Assembly: GCA_946061355.1 (NCBI GenBank)
Contig: CAMGRE010000091.1
Coordinates: forward strand, 1-9,679
Direction of reading: 5' to 3'
From: an uncultured bacterium
GTDB lineage: Bacteria > Bacillota > Clostridia > Lachnospirales > Lachnospiraceae
DNA: 9,679 bases
Below, one piece after another: positions 1 to 5,520 of the stretch. The notes under the pieces were generated by a model, which searched no databases, had not been told where the DNA came from, and saw nothing but the letters and a program-made list of their open reading frames with translations. Numbering within the stretch: the first letter of the stretch is position 1; every line of letters begins with the position of its first letter. Made by a program: the position numbers and the translations under genes.

Positions 1-35
1 TAGAAAAAGGAATAGAAAAAGGAATAGAAAAAGAA
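1..35 (+). repeat. 12-bp tandem repeat inside the nuclease gene
   Basis: The unit TAGAAAAAGGAA occurs twice in full and a third time nearly complete (the last copy lacks one G and drifts). In frame it encodes the four-residue unit E-K-G-I, so copy-number change keeps the frame. More copies may lie left of the window edge. Confidence 0.85.
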
Positions 36-146
36 TGCCTCTCCTCTATTCGCAAAATGCTGAAAGAAGGTTATTCGGGTGATGAAATCAAAGATGTTTT
101 AGAGGTCTCGGACAGTCAGCTTCAGGCAGCCATGAAATTAAATTGA
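1..146 (+). CDS. C-terminal tail of a probable Rpn-family nuclease (partial)
   Basis: Only the last 47 codons are present, read from base 3 to the TGA at 144-146; the gene enters from the left. The visible tail starts with repeated E-K-G-I units, then a helical, charged segment (SIRKMLKEGYSGDEIKDVLEVSDSQ is split by the family's usual 'MLKEGYS.EEI....GLS..QL' pattern) ending MKLN. This ending is typical of Rpn/YhgA-like and related PD-(D/E)XK nuclease (transposase_31-like) proteins in clostridia, whose E-K-G-rich linker precedes a short helix-turn-helix-like C-terminus. The catalytic domain lies outside the window, so activity cannot be judged. Family knowledge: Rpn proteins are DNA endonucleases that promote RecA-independent recombination and occur in many copies per genome. 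Moderately sure of the family, very sure of the reading frame because it stops right before a terminator. Confidence 0.6.
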   Translation, partial: EKGIEKGIEKECLSSIRKMLKEGYSGDEIKDVLEVSDSQLQAAMKLN

Positions 147-157
147 GGAAATCAAGG

Positions 158-193
158 AAGAAGCGCCAAAGCGTGATGCGGCGCTTCTTTTCA
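158..193 (+). terminator. Rho-independent terminator after the nuclease gene
   Basis: AAGAAGCGCC (158-167) pairs perfectly with GGCGCTTCTT (180-189) around a 12-base loop, followed by TTTCATC; the right arm itself supplies part of the T-rich end. It begins 12 bases after the stop codon at 144-146. It separates the nuclease gene from the WYL regulator. Confidence 0.75.
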
Positions 194-194
194 T

Positions 195-227
195 CATATG
201 GAAAATTTCTCCGAAATTCCCCATATG
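195..227 (+). promoter_or_regulatory. Long inverted repeat, possible operator upstream of the WYL gene
   Basis: CATATGGAAAATTTC (195-209) and GAAATTCCCCATATG (213-227) match as inverted repeats at 13 of 15 positions around a 3-base centre. It lies about 80 bases before the regulator's start. A dimeric regulator site is the natural reading, and autoregulation by the WYL protein is a guess. No convincing -35/-10 pair is seen beside it. Confidence 0.45.
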
Positions 228-236
228 AAAATGGAT

Positions 237-284
237 GCGCAACTCGCGGAAAGGAAAATGTCGCGTTGCGACCCGCTTGTGCGC
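237..284 (+). other. Possible structured 5' leader of the WYL gene
   Basis: Three nested helices can form: GCGCA (237-241) with TGCGC (280-284), GCGG (246-249) with CCGC (273-276), and a tight hairpin GTCGC-GTT-GCGAC (260-272). An alternative pairing joins GCAAC/CGCG (239-248) with CGCGTTGC (262-269). No known riboswitch class was recognised. It may be a folded leader or one copy of a dispersed repeat. Confidence 0.3.
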
Positions 285-306
285 GGAAGAAAGTGAGCGT
301 AACTTC

Positions 307-1299
307 ATGTCAAGAGGAACAAACCAGAAGTTCAAATTTACATATCTGATGCAGATCATGCTGGAAAAGACGGATGACGAGCATAGCCTCACTATGCCCC
401 GGATCATGCAGGAACTGGAAAGGTACGATGTCACGGCCGAGAGGAAGAGTATCTACGCCGATTTTCAGGATATGACGGACAAGTTCGGAATAGAGATCAT
501 CAAGGAACAGATCGGCAGAGAGACCTATTATCACGTCGGGAGCCGGAAATTCGAACTTGTCGAGGTAAAACTGCTCATCGATGCCATCCAGTCCTCTAAA
601 TTTATCACACAGACTAAATCAAAGGAACTGATCAAAAAGATAAAAAGTCTTGTGAGTGAGCATCAGGCGAAACAGTTGCAGCGTCAGATTTTTATCAATG
701 ACCGCGTCAAGGCCATGAATGAGAGCGTATATTATAATGTTGACGATATTCATGCAGCCATCAACGGGAACAAGAAGATCCGATTTAAATATTATAAGTG
801 GGATATCAGCAAAAAGCTGGTTCCAAGACATAACGGAGACTGGTTTGCCGTGAGCCCGTGGGCGCTTATCTGGGATGATGAGAACTATTATATGGTTGCT
901 TATGATGATCTGGATCACAGGATCAAGCACTACCGCGTCGATAAGATGATGCACATTTCCGTCACAGAGGAAGCGCGTGACGGGAAAGAGGCGTTCCGCA
1001 ATTTTGATATGGCAACCTATTCCAAAGCAACATTCGGAATGTATCGCGGAGCAAAGACGAAGGTTAAGATTCAGCTTGCAAACGATATGTGCGGAGTGTT
1101 TATCGACAGATTCGGCAAAGACATTTCTTTCCGGCCGGTGGATGCAGATCATAGTGAATTGGCGGTGGATGTAAACGTCAGTCCTCAGTTTTTCGGTTGG
1201 ATCTTTAGTCTGGGGAAGGATGTCAAGGTGACGGGACCTGCTGATGTTGTGGAACAGATGAGGAAATCGGCGGAAGAATTTTTGGAAAACTATCGGTAA
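307..1299 (+). CDS. WYL-domain transcriptional regulator
   Basis: Predicted 330-residue DNA-binding regulator of the HTH-WYL-WCX type. Residues about 8-60 form a winged-helix region (Y-L-M-Q-I-M-L-E-K-T-D then a recognition stretch with AERKSIYADF), residues about 145-220 are the WYL domain, a Sm-like beta-barrel that binds ligands or nucleic acid (IRFKYYKWD, SPWALIWDDENYYMVAYD, KHYRVDKM), and residues about 250-328 are the C-terminal WCX domain. The eponymous W-Y-L triad reads as Y-Y-M-V here, which is common in clostridial members. The frame is open back to an ATG at 235, but that would add 24 basic residues translated from the palindromic/structured leader; ATG 307 gives the family's usual N-terminus, with a weak GGAAGAAAGTGAG upstream. 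Family knowledge: WYL proteins often regulate stress, DNA-damage or defence genes. The target is unknown; it may act on itself or on neighbours. Confidence 0.85.
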   Translation: MSRGTNQKFKFTYLMQIMLEKTDDEHSLTMPRIMQELERYDVTAERKSIYADFQDMTDKFGIEIIKEQIGRETYYHVGSRKFELVEVKLLIDAIQSSKFITQTKSKELIKKIKSLVSEHQAKQLQRQIFINDRVKAMNESVYYNVDDIHAAINGNKKIRFKYYKWDISKKLVPRHNGDWFAVSPWALIWDDENYYMVAYDDLDHRIKHYRVDKMMHISVTEEARDGKEAFRNFDMATYSKATFGMYRGAKTKVKIQLANDMCGVFIDRFGKDISFRPVDADHSELAVDVNVSPQFFGWIFSLGKDVKVTGPADVVEQMRKSAEEFLENYR

Positions 1300-1347
1300 A
1301 ACCGGATGATATAGTGAAAACAGACAGAAGGGTTGGAAGGGAAACGT

Positions 1348-1944
1348 ATGAGAGACTATAAGAGACTCCCGTTTGAAGGATTAAGAAATTGCCGCGATCT
1401 GGGCGGTTATGCGTGTGATGATGGAAAAATGATAAGGTATCACGTCCTATACCGCGCGGAGGCTCCCACGGAGCTGTCGGGGAGAGATTGGGAAAGGATG
1501 CGGGAAGCCGGAGTGAGGACGATCATCGATCTGCGCTCCATGAGTGAGCAGAAACTGAATCCTTATGAGGCTCCGGACTGGGCGGAGCGGATGGTATTTC
1601 TGTTGAATACGATCGCGAAAGCGTTGGCCAGAGGCGCTGTCCTGTACCACTGTACGGCCGGAAAAGACAGGACGGGTGTGCTCTCTGCCATACTCTATCT
1701 CCTTTGCGGTGTAGAGGAGGCGGATATTGTTGCCGATTATCAGGTTTCCGATGTGTATCAGAAGGAAAATCCCCTGTTTGAACTGGTTTCGGAGGAGATG
1801 AAGAGTTTCCTGAAATCGGATCCGGAGACAATGAAATTCTTTTTAAAGGAAGCACATGAAAAGGATTACATTTCTTTGCTAAAAGAAAGTGGACTGACTG
1901 CGGAGATCATACAGTCTATCAGAGAAAAGATCATGGAGGAATAA
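1348..1944 (+). CDS. Tyrosine-protein phosphatase, probably internally shortened
   Basis: A 198-residue member of the Y_phosphatase3-type (PtpB/Siw14-like) family of cysteine phosphatases. Visible motifs: N-C-R-D-L-G-G at 14-20, I-I-D-L-R-S at 59-64, and the complete P-loop HCTAGKDRTG at 101-110 with nucleophile Cys102 and its Arg108; DYQVSDVY at 130-137 is also family-typical. Family members are usually about 240 residues or more, with some 70-90 residues between DLRS and HCTAG. Only about 37 are found here, and the junction near WAERMVFLLN (residues 78-87, bases about 1579-1608) looks like a fusion of two separated family segments. An in-frame internal loss of about 40-50 residues is inferred. 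The catalytic loop is intact but folding is doubtful. Start: ATG 1348 with GGAAGG at 1335-1340, preferred over the in-frame TTG at 1333, which would sit ahead of that site. It ends 5 bases before the broken hydrolase gene. Confidence 0.75.
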   Translation: MRDYKRLPFEGLRNCRDLGGYACDDGKMIRYHVLYRAEAPTELSGRDWERMREAGVRTIIDLRSMSEQKLNPYEAPDWAERMVFLLNTIAKALARGAVLYHCTAGKDRTGVLSAILYLLCGVEEADIVADYQVSDVYQKENPLFELVSEEMKSFLKSDPETMKFFLKEAHEKDYISLLKESGLTAEIIQSIREKIMEE

Positions 1945-1949
1945 AAAAG

Positions 1950-2731
1950 ATGCAGATTCAGAAGATTTCTATTTCGACAGCAGAACTTGACTGTCAGATC
2001 ATCGGTAAGGGAAAGATCAGTCTCGTGATCGAGATGGGGCTTGGCGCTGTTATGGGAGAGTGGGCGCAACTGGCCACACGGCTAAGTGACAGATAACGAT
2101 TCTGGCACACTCGCAGGGCGGACTTTATGCACAGAAATTTGCAAGAATGTATCCTGACCTTGTGAAAGAATTGATTTTATTGGATCCGCTTTCTCCGCAG
2201 GATAATCTTTTTCGCAGTCTCCTGACAGAAGCGGAATTCAAAAAAAGTGGTGCGGATAAAACGAGTGGCCTGCGTCTCAATTACCGGCTTGCCAGGATGC
2301 ATCTGGGGTGGCTGATCCGGAAATTTATGCGTTCTGCACCGCCGTTTTATTACTATGATCAGTTTACAGAGGAAGAAACCGAGTACATACTTAAGGCGAT
2401 CAGCAAGCCACAGATTTATCAGACTGCTCTGGAGGAATACCGGTTGGCACATGATGAGAAGGAATTGCAGGGATTGGACAGCAAAGAAGGATTTCCGCAG
2501 ATTCCGCTGACGCTCATCACACATGATTCTGCGATCGAGGCGCGCGAGATCATGGAATTTGGCCGTGCTTCGGAGCAGGAGGCGGATAAGATAGAACAAA
2601 TCTGGCAGGATATTATGAAAAAGTATCTCGACCTCTCGGAACTAAGCCGCCATCTCCGGGCTCAAAACAGCAGCCACTACATCCATCTGACCGATGCGGA
2701 CCTCATCTGCCAGACCCTGGGAGTGTCGTAA
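1950..2731 (+). pseudogene. Broken alpha/beta hydrolase gene (internal deletion plus frameshift)
   Basis: Two pieces of one alpha/beta hydrolase lie in different frames. The 5' piece (1950-2096, 48 codons, GGAGG site at 1936-1940) has the first strand and a MGLGAVMGEW oxyanion-loop region, then ends LATRLSDR-stop (TAA 2094-2096). The 3' piece is open from about 2090 and resumes directly at I-L-A-H-S-Q-G-G-L-Y, the nucleophile elbow with Ser codon 2111-2113, followed by YAQKFARMYPDLVKELILLDP, a cap region and the end SSHYIHLTDADLI with a candidate catalytic His, to TAA 2731. Family members have about 40-45 residues between these pieces (strands 3-4 with Y-x-R-x-G-x-G). That segment is missing and the join changes frame, so no complete enzyme can be made. 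A 194-residue product from ATG 2147 would lack the nucleophile and is unlikely to be functional. The junction lies at about 2088-2098. The long, well-preserved 3' frame suggests a recent event or an assembly error. Confidence 0.8.
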
Positions 2732-2746
2732 GGAAAAACACAAACA

Positions 2747-2775
2747 TTGCCTCAGAGGGAAAAACAGAGTATAAT
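2747..2775 (+). promoter_or_regulatory. Sigma-A type promoter of the seven-gene run
   Basis: TTGCCT (2747-2752) and a perfect TATAAT (2770-2775) are spaced by 17 bases, with expected transcription start near 2782, about 67 bases before the first gene at 2849. It follows the broken hydrolase by only 15 bases. Confidence 0.8.
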
Positions 2776-2792
2776 ATCGTAAGATATTATAC
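2769..2792 (+). promoter_or_regulatory. Perfect inverted repeat over the -10 box, probable operator
   Basis: GTATAATATC (2769-2778) is exactly mirrored by GATATTATAC (2783-2792) around the 4-base centre GTAA. The left arm contains the whole -10 hexamer and the right arm covers the expected start of transcription. A repressor bound here would occlude RNA polymerase. As RNA only the right part would be transcribed, so a DNA-level operator is a better reading than a terminator. Confidence 0.6.
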
Positions 2793-2848
2793 CGCGCTAA
2801 TGCGCAAAAAAACCAAGCGACGCTGAAAGCGGCATTTGGGGGTAAAGT
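2793..2848 (+). other. 5' untranslated leader of the seven-gene run
   Basis: A small GCGC-TAAT-GCGC hairpin (2794-2805) is followed by an A-rich run, a second GC-rich patch (AGCGACGCTGAAAGCGGC) and the ribosome binding site TTGGGGGT at about 2836-2842, 6-7 bases before ATG 2849. No known riboswitch pattern was recognised. Confidence 0.35.
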
Positions 2849-3430
2849 ATGAAATTGGCAGTTCTATTTCCGGGAATCGGATATACATGTGACAAACCGC
2901 TCTTATATTACGCAGGGAAGTTGGCGCTGAATTATGGATATGAATTGAAGCGCGTGGAATACGGAAATTTTCCGGCAGGGATCAAGGGCGATCAGGAGAA
3001 GATGAAGGCGGCGTATGAGAGCGCGCTTACCCAGACGGAAGAAATCCTGAAGGATGTGGATTTTGGGCAGTACGAGGATATCCTGTTTATCTCCAAGAGT
3101 GTGGGAACGGTTGTCGCAGCCTGCTACCGGCAGAAATATCATATTGTGTGCAGGAGCATTTTCTTCACACCGCTGGAAGAAACTTTTATGTTTATAGAAG
3201 CGCCGTTCGCCGGAGGCATTCTGTTCCACGGTACGAAGGATCCCTGGGTGCGGGATAGCAGCGTGATTCGCAAGGGCTGTGAGAGAATCGGGCAGCCGTT
3301 ATATATTACGGAGAATGGAAATCATTCTCTGGAGACAGGCAATGTGGCGCTTGATATTGCGAATCTGCAGAAAATTATGGAGCAGGTGGAGGCCTATATC
3401 AAGTCCGGAATCGCGGAGGAAGACTTATGA
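2849..3430 (+). CDS. Small alpha/beta hydrolase
   Basis: A 193-residue cytoplasmic serine hydrolase-like protein without signal peptide or membrane segment. The first strand and oxyanion loop are visible as LAVLFPGIGYTCDKPLLYY (residues 3-21), the nucleophile elbow as FISKSVGTVVA with Ser84 in S-K-S-V-G-T, the acid as FHGTKDPW with Asp131, and the base as NGNHSLE with His159, so the Ser-Asp-His triad is complete in the correct order. It has no cap domain, as in compact dienelactone-hydrolase/KANL3-like enzymes. Substrate unknown. It is the first gene after the operator-bearing promoter and overlaps the next start by 4 bases (ATGA at 3427-3430), implying translational coupling to the alkyltransferase fusion. 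Length and motif spacing are normal, in contrast with the broken hydrolase just upstream, which belongs to a different subfamily. Confidence 0.75.
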   Translation: MKLAVLFPGIGYTCDKPLLYYAGKLALNYGYELKRVEYGNFPAGIKGDQEKMKAAYESALTQTEEILKDVDFGQYEDILFISKSVGTVVAACYRQKYHIVCRSIFFTPLEETFMFIEAPFAGGILFHGTKDPWVRDSSVIRKGCERIGQPLYITENGNHSLETGNVALDIANLQKIMEQVEAYIKSGIAEEDL

Positions 3431-4107
3431 TCACCCGGGAGGAAGCGCTGGCATTTGGGCTGTCGTTTCCGGATACCTATCAGGAGGCCCCTTTTCATGA
3501 TAACAACTGGCAGCTTGTCAGAGTCAGGGGAAGTAAAAAGGCTTTCCTGTGGACGTATGAGCGTAACGGGTATCTCAACCTGAATGTGAAGGTGGATCCC
3601 GAGTGGCGTGATTTTTGGCGTAAGACGTTTGCAACGGTGATTCCCGGTTATCATCAGAATAAAGAACACTGGAATACGATCATTATTGACGGAAGCATCC
3701 CGGATGAGGATGTGAAGCGGATGATCGCTGAGAGTTACGATCAGGTTACCGACAGCCCGTCAAAGAGAATCTATGAAGCCGTGAAGCTGATCCCGAGAGG
3801 GTGTGTCGCGACTTACGGACAGGTGGCGGAGCTGGCCGGAGATAAGAAGATGGCGAGAGCCGTTGGCAATGCATTGCACAGAAACCCCGATCCGGAGACT
3901 ATTCCTTGTTACAGAGTGGTGAATGCCAAAGGAGAACTTGCCGGAGAATTCGCTTTTGGCGGAGCCGGAGCGCAGGCTAAACTTCTGGAAGCAGACGGAA
4001 TACAGGTGATTGACGGTAAAGTCGATCTTCATAAATATGGGATTGAAGTGATTGACGGAAAAGTCAGTCTGAGGAGGTGTGCGCTTGGAGGATATCAGCC
4101 TGAGTGA
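3427..4107 (+). CDS. YjbR/MmcQ domain fused to O6-alkylguanine-DNA alkyltransferase domain
   Basis: A 226-residue two-domain protein. Residues 1 to about 108 are a YjbR/MmcQ (DUF419) domain: a CyaY-like fold seen as YQEAPFHDNNWQLVRV, AFLWTYERNGYLNLNVKVDPEW and IPGYHQNKEHWNTIII. Residues about 109-204 are the DNA-binding/active-site domain of methylated-DNA-protein-cysteine methyltransferase: KRIYEAVKLIPRGCVATYGQVAELAG, ARAVGNALHRNP (helix-turn-helix and arginine finger region), and I-P-C-Y-R-V-V-N with acceptor Cys161. The usual PCHR motif reads PCYR: the His that activates the Cys in Ada/Ogt is Tyr. The usual RNase-H-like N-terminal domain of Ogt is absent, YjbR taking its place. Inferred role: direct reversal of alkylated DNA or, if the Tyr weakens transfer, lesion sensing like alkyltransferase-like proteins. 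The C-terminus carries a 14-residue repeat beyond the family's usual KYGI ending. It overlaps both neighbours, so it is translated within the operon. Confidence 0.85.
   Translation: MITREEALAFGLSFPDTYQEAPFHDNNWQLVRVRGSKKAFLWTYERNGYLNLNVKVDPEWRDFWRKTFATVIPGYHQNKEHWNTIIIDGSIPDEDVKRMIAESYDQVTDSPSKRIYEAVKLIPRGCVATYGQVAELAGDKKMARAVGNALHRNPDPETIPCYRVVNAKGELAGEFAFGGAGAQAKLLEADGIQVIDGKVDLHKYGIEVIDGKVSLRRCALGGYQPE
3997..4071 (+). repeat. Imperfect 42-bp-period tandem duplication at the end of the alkyltransferase gene
   Basis: Codons for GIQVIDGKVDLHKY (3997-4038) are followed directly by codons for GIEVIDGKVSL (4039-4071). I count about 25 of 32 compared bases identical. The copy adds about 20 residues after the normal end of the domain. 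It looks like an in-frame duplication that has since diverged. Confidence 0.65.
4071..4077 (+). promoter_or_regulatory. Ribosome binding site that fixes a TTG start
   Basis: GAGGAGG lies inside the end of the alkyltransferase gene. It is 7 bases ahead of TTG 4085 but only 1 base ahead of GTG 4079, so TTG is the probable start of the following gene. Confidence 0.65.
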
Positions 4108-4369
4108 AGAGACGACTTCACGGGAAATCAATATGTCGGTATCACCCATCTGTCAGAAAGACGGTCATAAGGTGGCGTATGTTTCTTTCTCGGACGGGAA
4201 GCGCACGGCAGAGGGAGAGATACCGGACTGCAGGATTACAAAATATGAGAATTTCGGGAAAGAGGAAGTGGAGCAGCTGGAGCGTTATATGCGTGACAAT
4301 CTGGCAATGATCAAGAGAATGGCTGCCAGTGTGGATCCAATGAAAGCTTTCCTTGGGAAAAAGGAGTGA
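4085..4369 (+). CDS. Conserved hypothetical small protein (94 aa)
   Basis: A 94-residue soluble, charged protein of unknown function; it begins EDISLSEETTSREINMSVSPICQKDG, contains VAYVSFSDGKRTAEGEIPDC (residues about 32-51) and ends with a helical segment rich in Met and Lys (QLERYMRDNLAMIKRMAA). I recall similar short proteins in Lachnospiraceae annotated only as hypothetical. Two cysteines, at about positions 24 and 51, are separated by 26 residues; there is no membrane segment or signal peptide. The start is TTG 4085, placed by the GAGGAGG site; a shorter version from ATG 4133 is possible but has no good binding site. The first 23 bases overlap the end of the alkyltransferase gene and the stop is 6 bases before the cupin, so it is expressed as part of the operon. 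No function is proposed. Confidence 0.7.
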   Translation: MEDISLSEETTSREINMSVSPICQKDGHKVAYVSFSDGKRTAEGEIPDCRITKYENFGKEEVEQLERYMRDNLAMIKRMAASVDPMKAFLGKKE

Positions 4370-4375
4370 ACGACG

Positions 4376-4726
4376 ATGATCAGAAGAAAAGAAGATGTCA
4401 GGATTCGTAAAGTGAGCAATGCACAGGGAGGAAACGGCGATATCTATTTCCATGACTGGCTGCTGCCGGAGGAAGCGCCCGGACACGGACGTGTGTTCAG
4501 CAAACTTGTGGTTCCGGCAGGAAGTTCAATCGCACCACATCAGCATAACGGTGAGTTTGAAGCGGTCTATGTTCTGGAAGGCACGGCAACGCTGACAGAC
4601 GGCGATGATGTCACAGAACTTCATGCGGGAGACATGAATCTGTGCCCTGACGGGGAAACACACGGAATTGAGAACCGGACAGACAGCGATCTGGTGCTGA
4701 TGGCTCTAATCATGAAAACCTTATAA
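4376..4726 (+). CDS. Single-domain cupin protein
   Basis: A 116-residue small beta-barrel (cupin_2) protein. Both conserved cupin motifs are complete: motif 1 as P-H55-Q-H57-N-G-E-F-E62 with Gly69 at the expected spacing, and motif 2 as G85-x5-P91-x-G93-x2-H96-x3-N100. His55, His57, Glu62 and His96 would bind one metal ion. This fold covers isomerases, dioxygenases and simple ligand-binding proteins, and nothing here tells which. No transmembrane segment or fused DNA-binding domain, so it is not a cupin-type regulator. AAGGAG at 4361-4366 is 9 bases ahead of ATG 4376 and lies over the end of the preceding gene. The next gene begins about 16 bases after its stop. Confidence 0.8.
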   Translation: MIRRKEDVRIRKVSNAQGGNGDIYFHDWLLPEEAPGHGRVFSKLVVPAGSSIAPHQHNGEFEAVYVLEGTATLTDGDDVTELHAGDMNLCPDGETHGIENRTDSDLVLMALIMKTL

Positions 4727-4742
4727 AAGGAATTTATTGTTT

Positions 4743-5519
4743 ATGAACATACTCATTGACGGATATAACATAAATTATAAGATAACGGGAGACGGAGAGC
4801 AGACCGTAGTCATTCTGCAGGGCTGGGGAACCGGTCTGGAAGTATATGATTCCGTGGCAGCGTGCATCAAGGAAGCATACAGGGTGATCCAACTGGATTT
4901 CCCGGGCTTCGGCGCCAGCGATGAGCCGAGAGAGCCATGGGATGTCAGCGCGTATGCGGACTTTTTCTGCAGGTTTATGGAGGCACTCCATGTGGAGAAA
5001 GCAACGCTGATCGGACATTCCTATGGCGGCAGAGTGATCATAAAACTTGCAAACAGAGACAATCTGCCTTTTACAATAGACAAAATCGTATTGATCGACA
5101 GTGCGGGTGTGCTGCCGAAAAAGACATTTGCCCAGAAGATGAAAATAAAGCGCTATAAGGTGCTCAAAAAGTTTCTGAATATGAAAGTGATTCACGGGAT
5201 GTTCCCGGAACTGATCGATGACTGGAAGAGCCGTCAGGGCTCGGAGGATTACCGCAATGCCACACCCATGATGCGTCAGTGCCTGGTGAAGGCGGTCAAT
5301 GAGGATCTGACAGATCTGTTGCCGGGAATCAGACAGGAGACGCTTCTTATCTGGGGCGATCTCGACACAGCCACCCCTATAGCGGATGCGAGGCTGATGG
5401 AGCAAAGAATTCCCAATGCGGGGCTTGCGGTTATCCAGGGAACAGGGCATTTCTGTTTTGCTGAGCAGCCGGTGATTTTCAGGAATATCATGAGATCATA
5501 CTTTAAGATAGGAGCATAA
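4743..5519 (+). CDS. Alpha/beta hydrolase next to murF
   Basis: A 258-residue alpha/beta hydrolase with all expected elements: oxyanion region ILQGWGTG (24-31), VIQLDFPGFGASD (48-60), nucleophile elbow G-H-S93-Y-G-G, acid Asp208 in WGDLDTATP, and base His236 in GTGHFCF. The cap is a short helical insertion around residues 123-195. No signal peptide or membrane anchor, so probably cytoplasmic. Substrate unknown. Its stop is one base before murF ATG 5521, which argues for translational coupling; in my recollection, hydrolases of this kind often precede this MurF type and Ddl in clostridia, suggesting a link to cell-wall precursor supply, but this is inference. The start is ATG 4743 (12 bases after AAAAGG); TTG 4737 is an alternative adding two residues with tighter spacing. 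Confidence 0.8.
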   Translation: MNILIDGYNINYKITGDGEQTVVILQGWGTGLEVYDSVAACIKEAYRVIQLDFPGFGASDEPREPWDVSAYADFFCRFMEALHVEKATLIGHSYGGRVIIKLANRDNLPFTIDKIVLIDSAGVLPKKTFAQKMKIKRYKVLKKFLNMKVIHGMFPELIDDWKSRQGSEDYRNATPMMRQCLVKAVNEDLTDLLPGIRQETLLIWGDLDTATPIADARLMEQRIPNAGLAVIQGTGHFCFAEQPVIFRNIMRSYFKIGA

Positions 5520-5520
5520 C

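Noticed and set aside
235..306. Upstream ATG for the WYL gene
   Set aside because: It would translate the structured leader into 24 basic residues not expected in the family; ATG 307 gives the normal N-terminus.
619..1152. 177-codon minus-strand open frame
   Set aside because: Antisense to the WYL regulator with no motif of its own.
1333..1347. TTG start for the phosphatase
   Set aside because: The GGAAGG site lies downstream of it and correctly placed for ATG 1348.
2147..2731. Intact 194-residue protein from ATG 2147
   Set aside because: The conserved nucleophile motif lies upstream of this ATG in the same frame, so this is the 3' remnant of a broken hydrolase.
2794..2812. GCGC-TAAT-GCGC hairpin as a terminator
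   Set aside because: It is followed by A residues on the plus strand, has only a 4-bp stem, and lies just after a strong promoter.
4734..5450. 238-codon minus-strand open frame
   Set aside because: Antisense shadow of the alpha/beta hydrolase at 4743-5519, without a ribosome binding site or domain.
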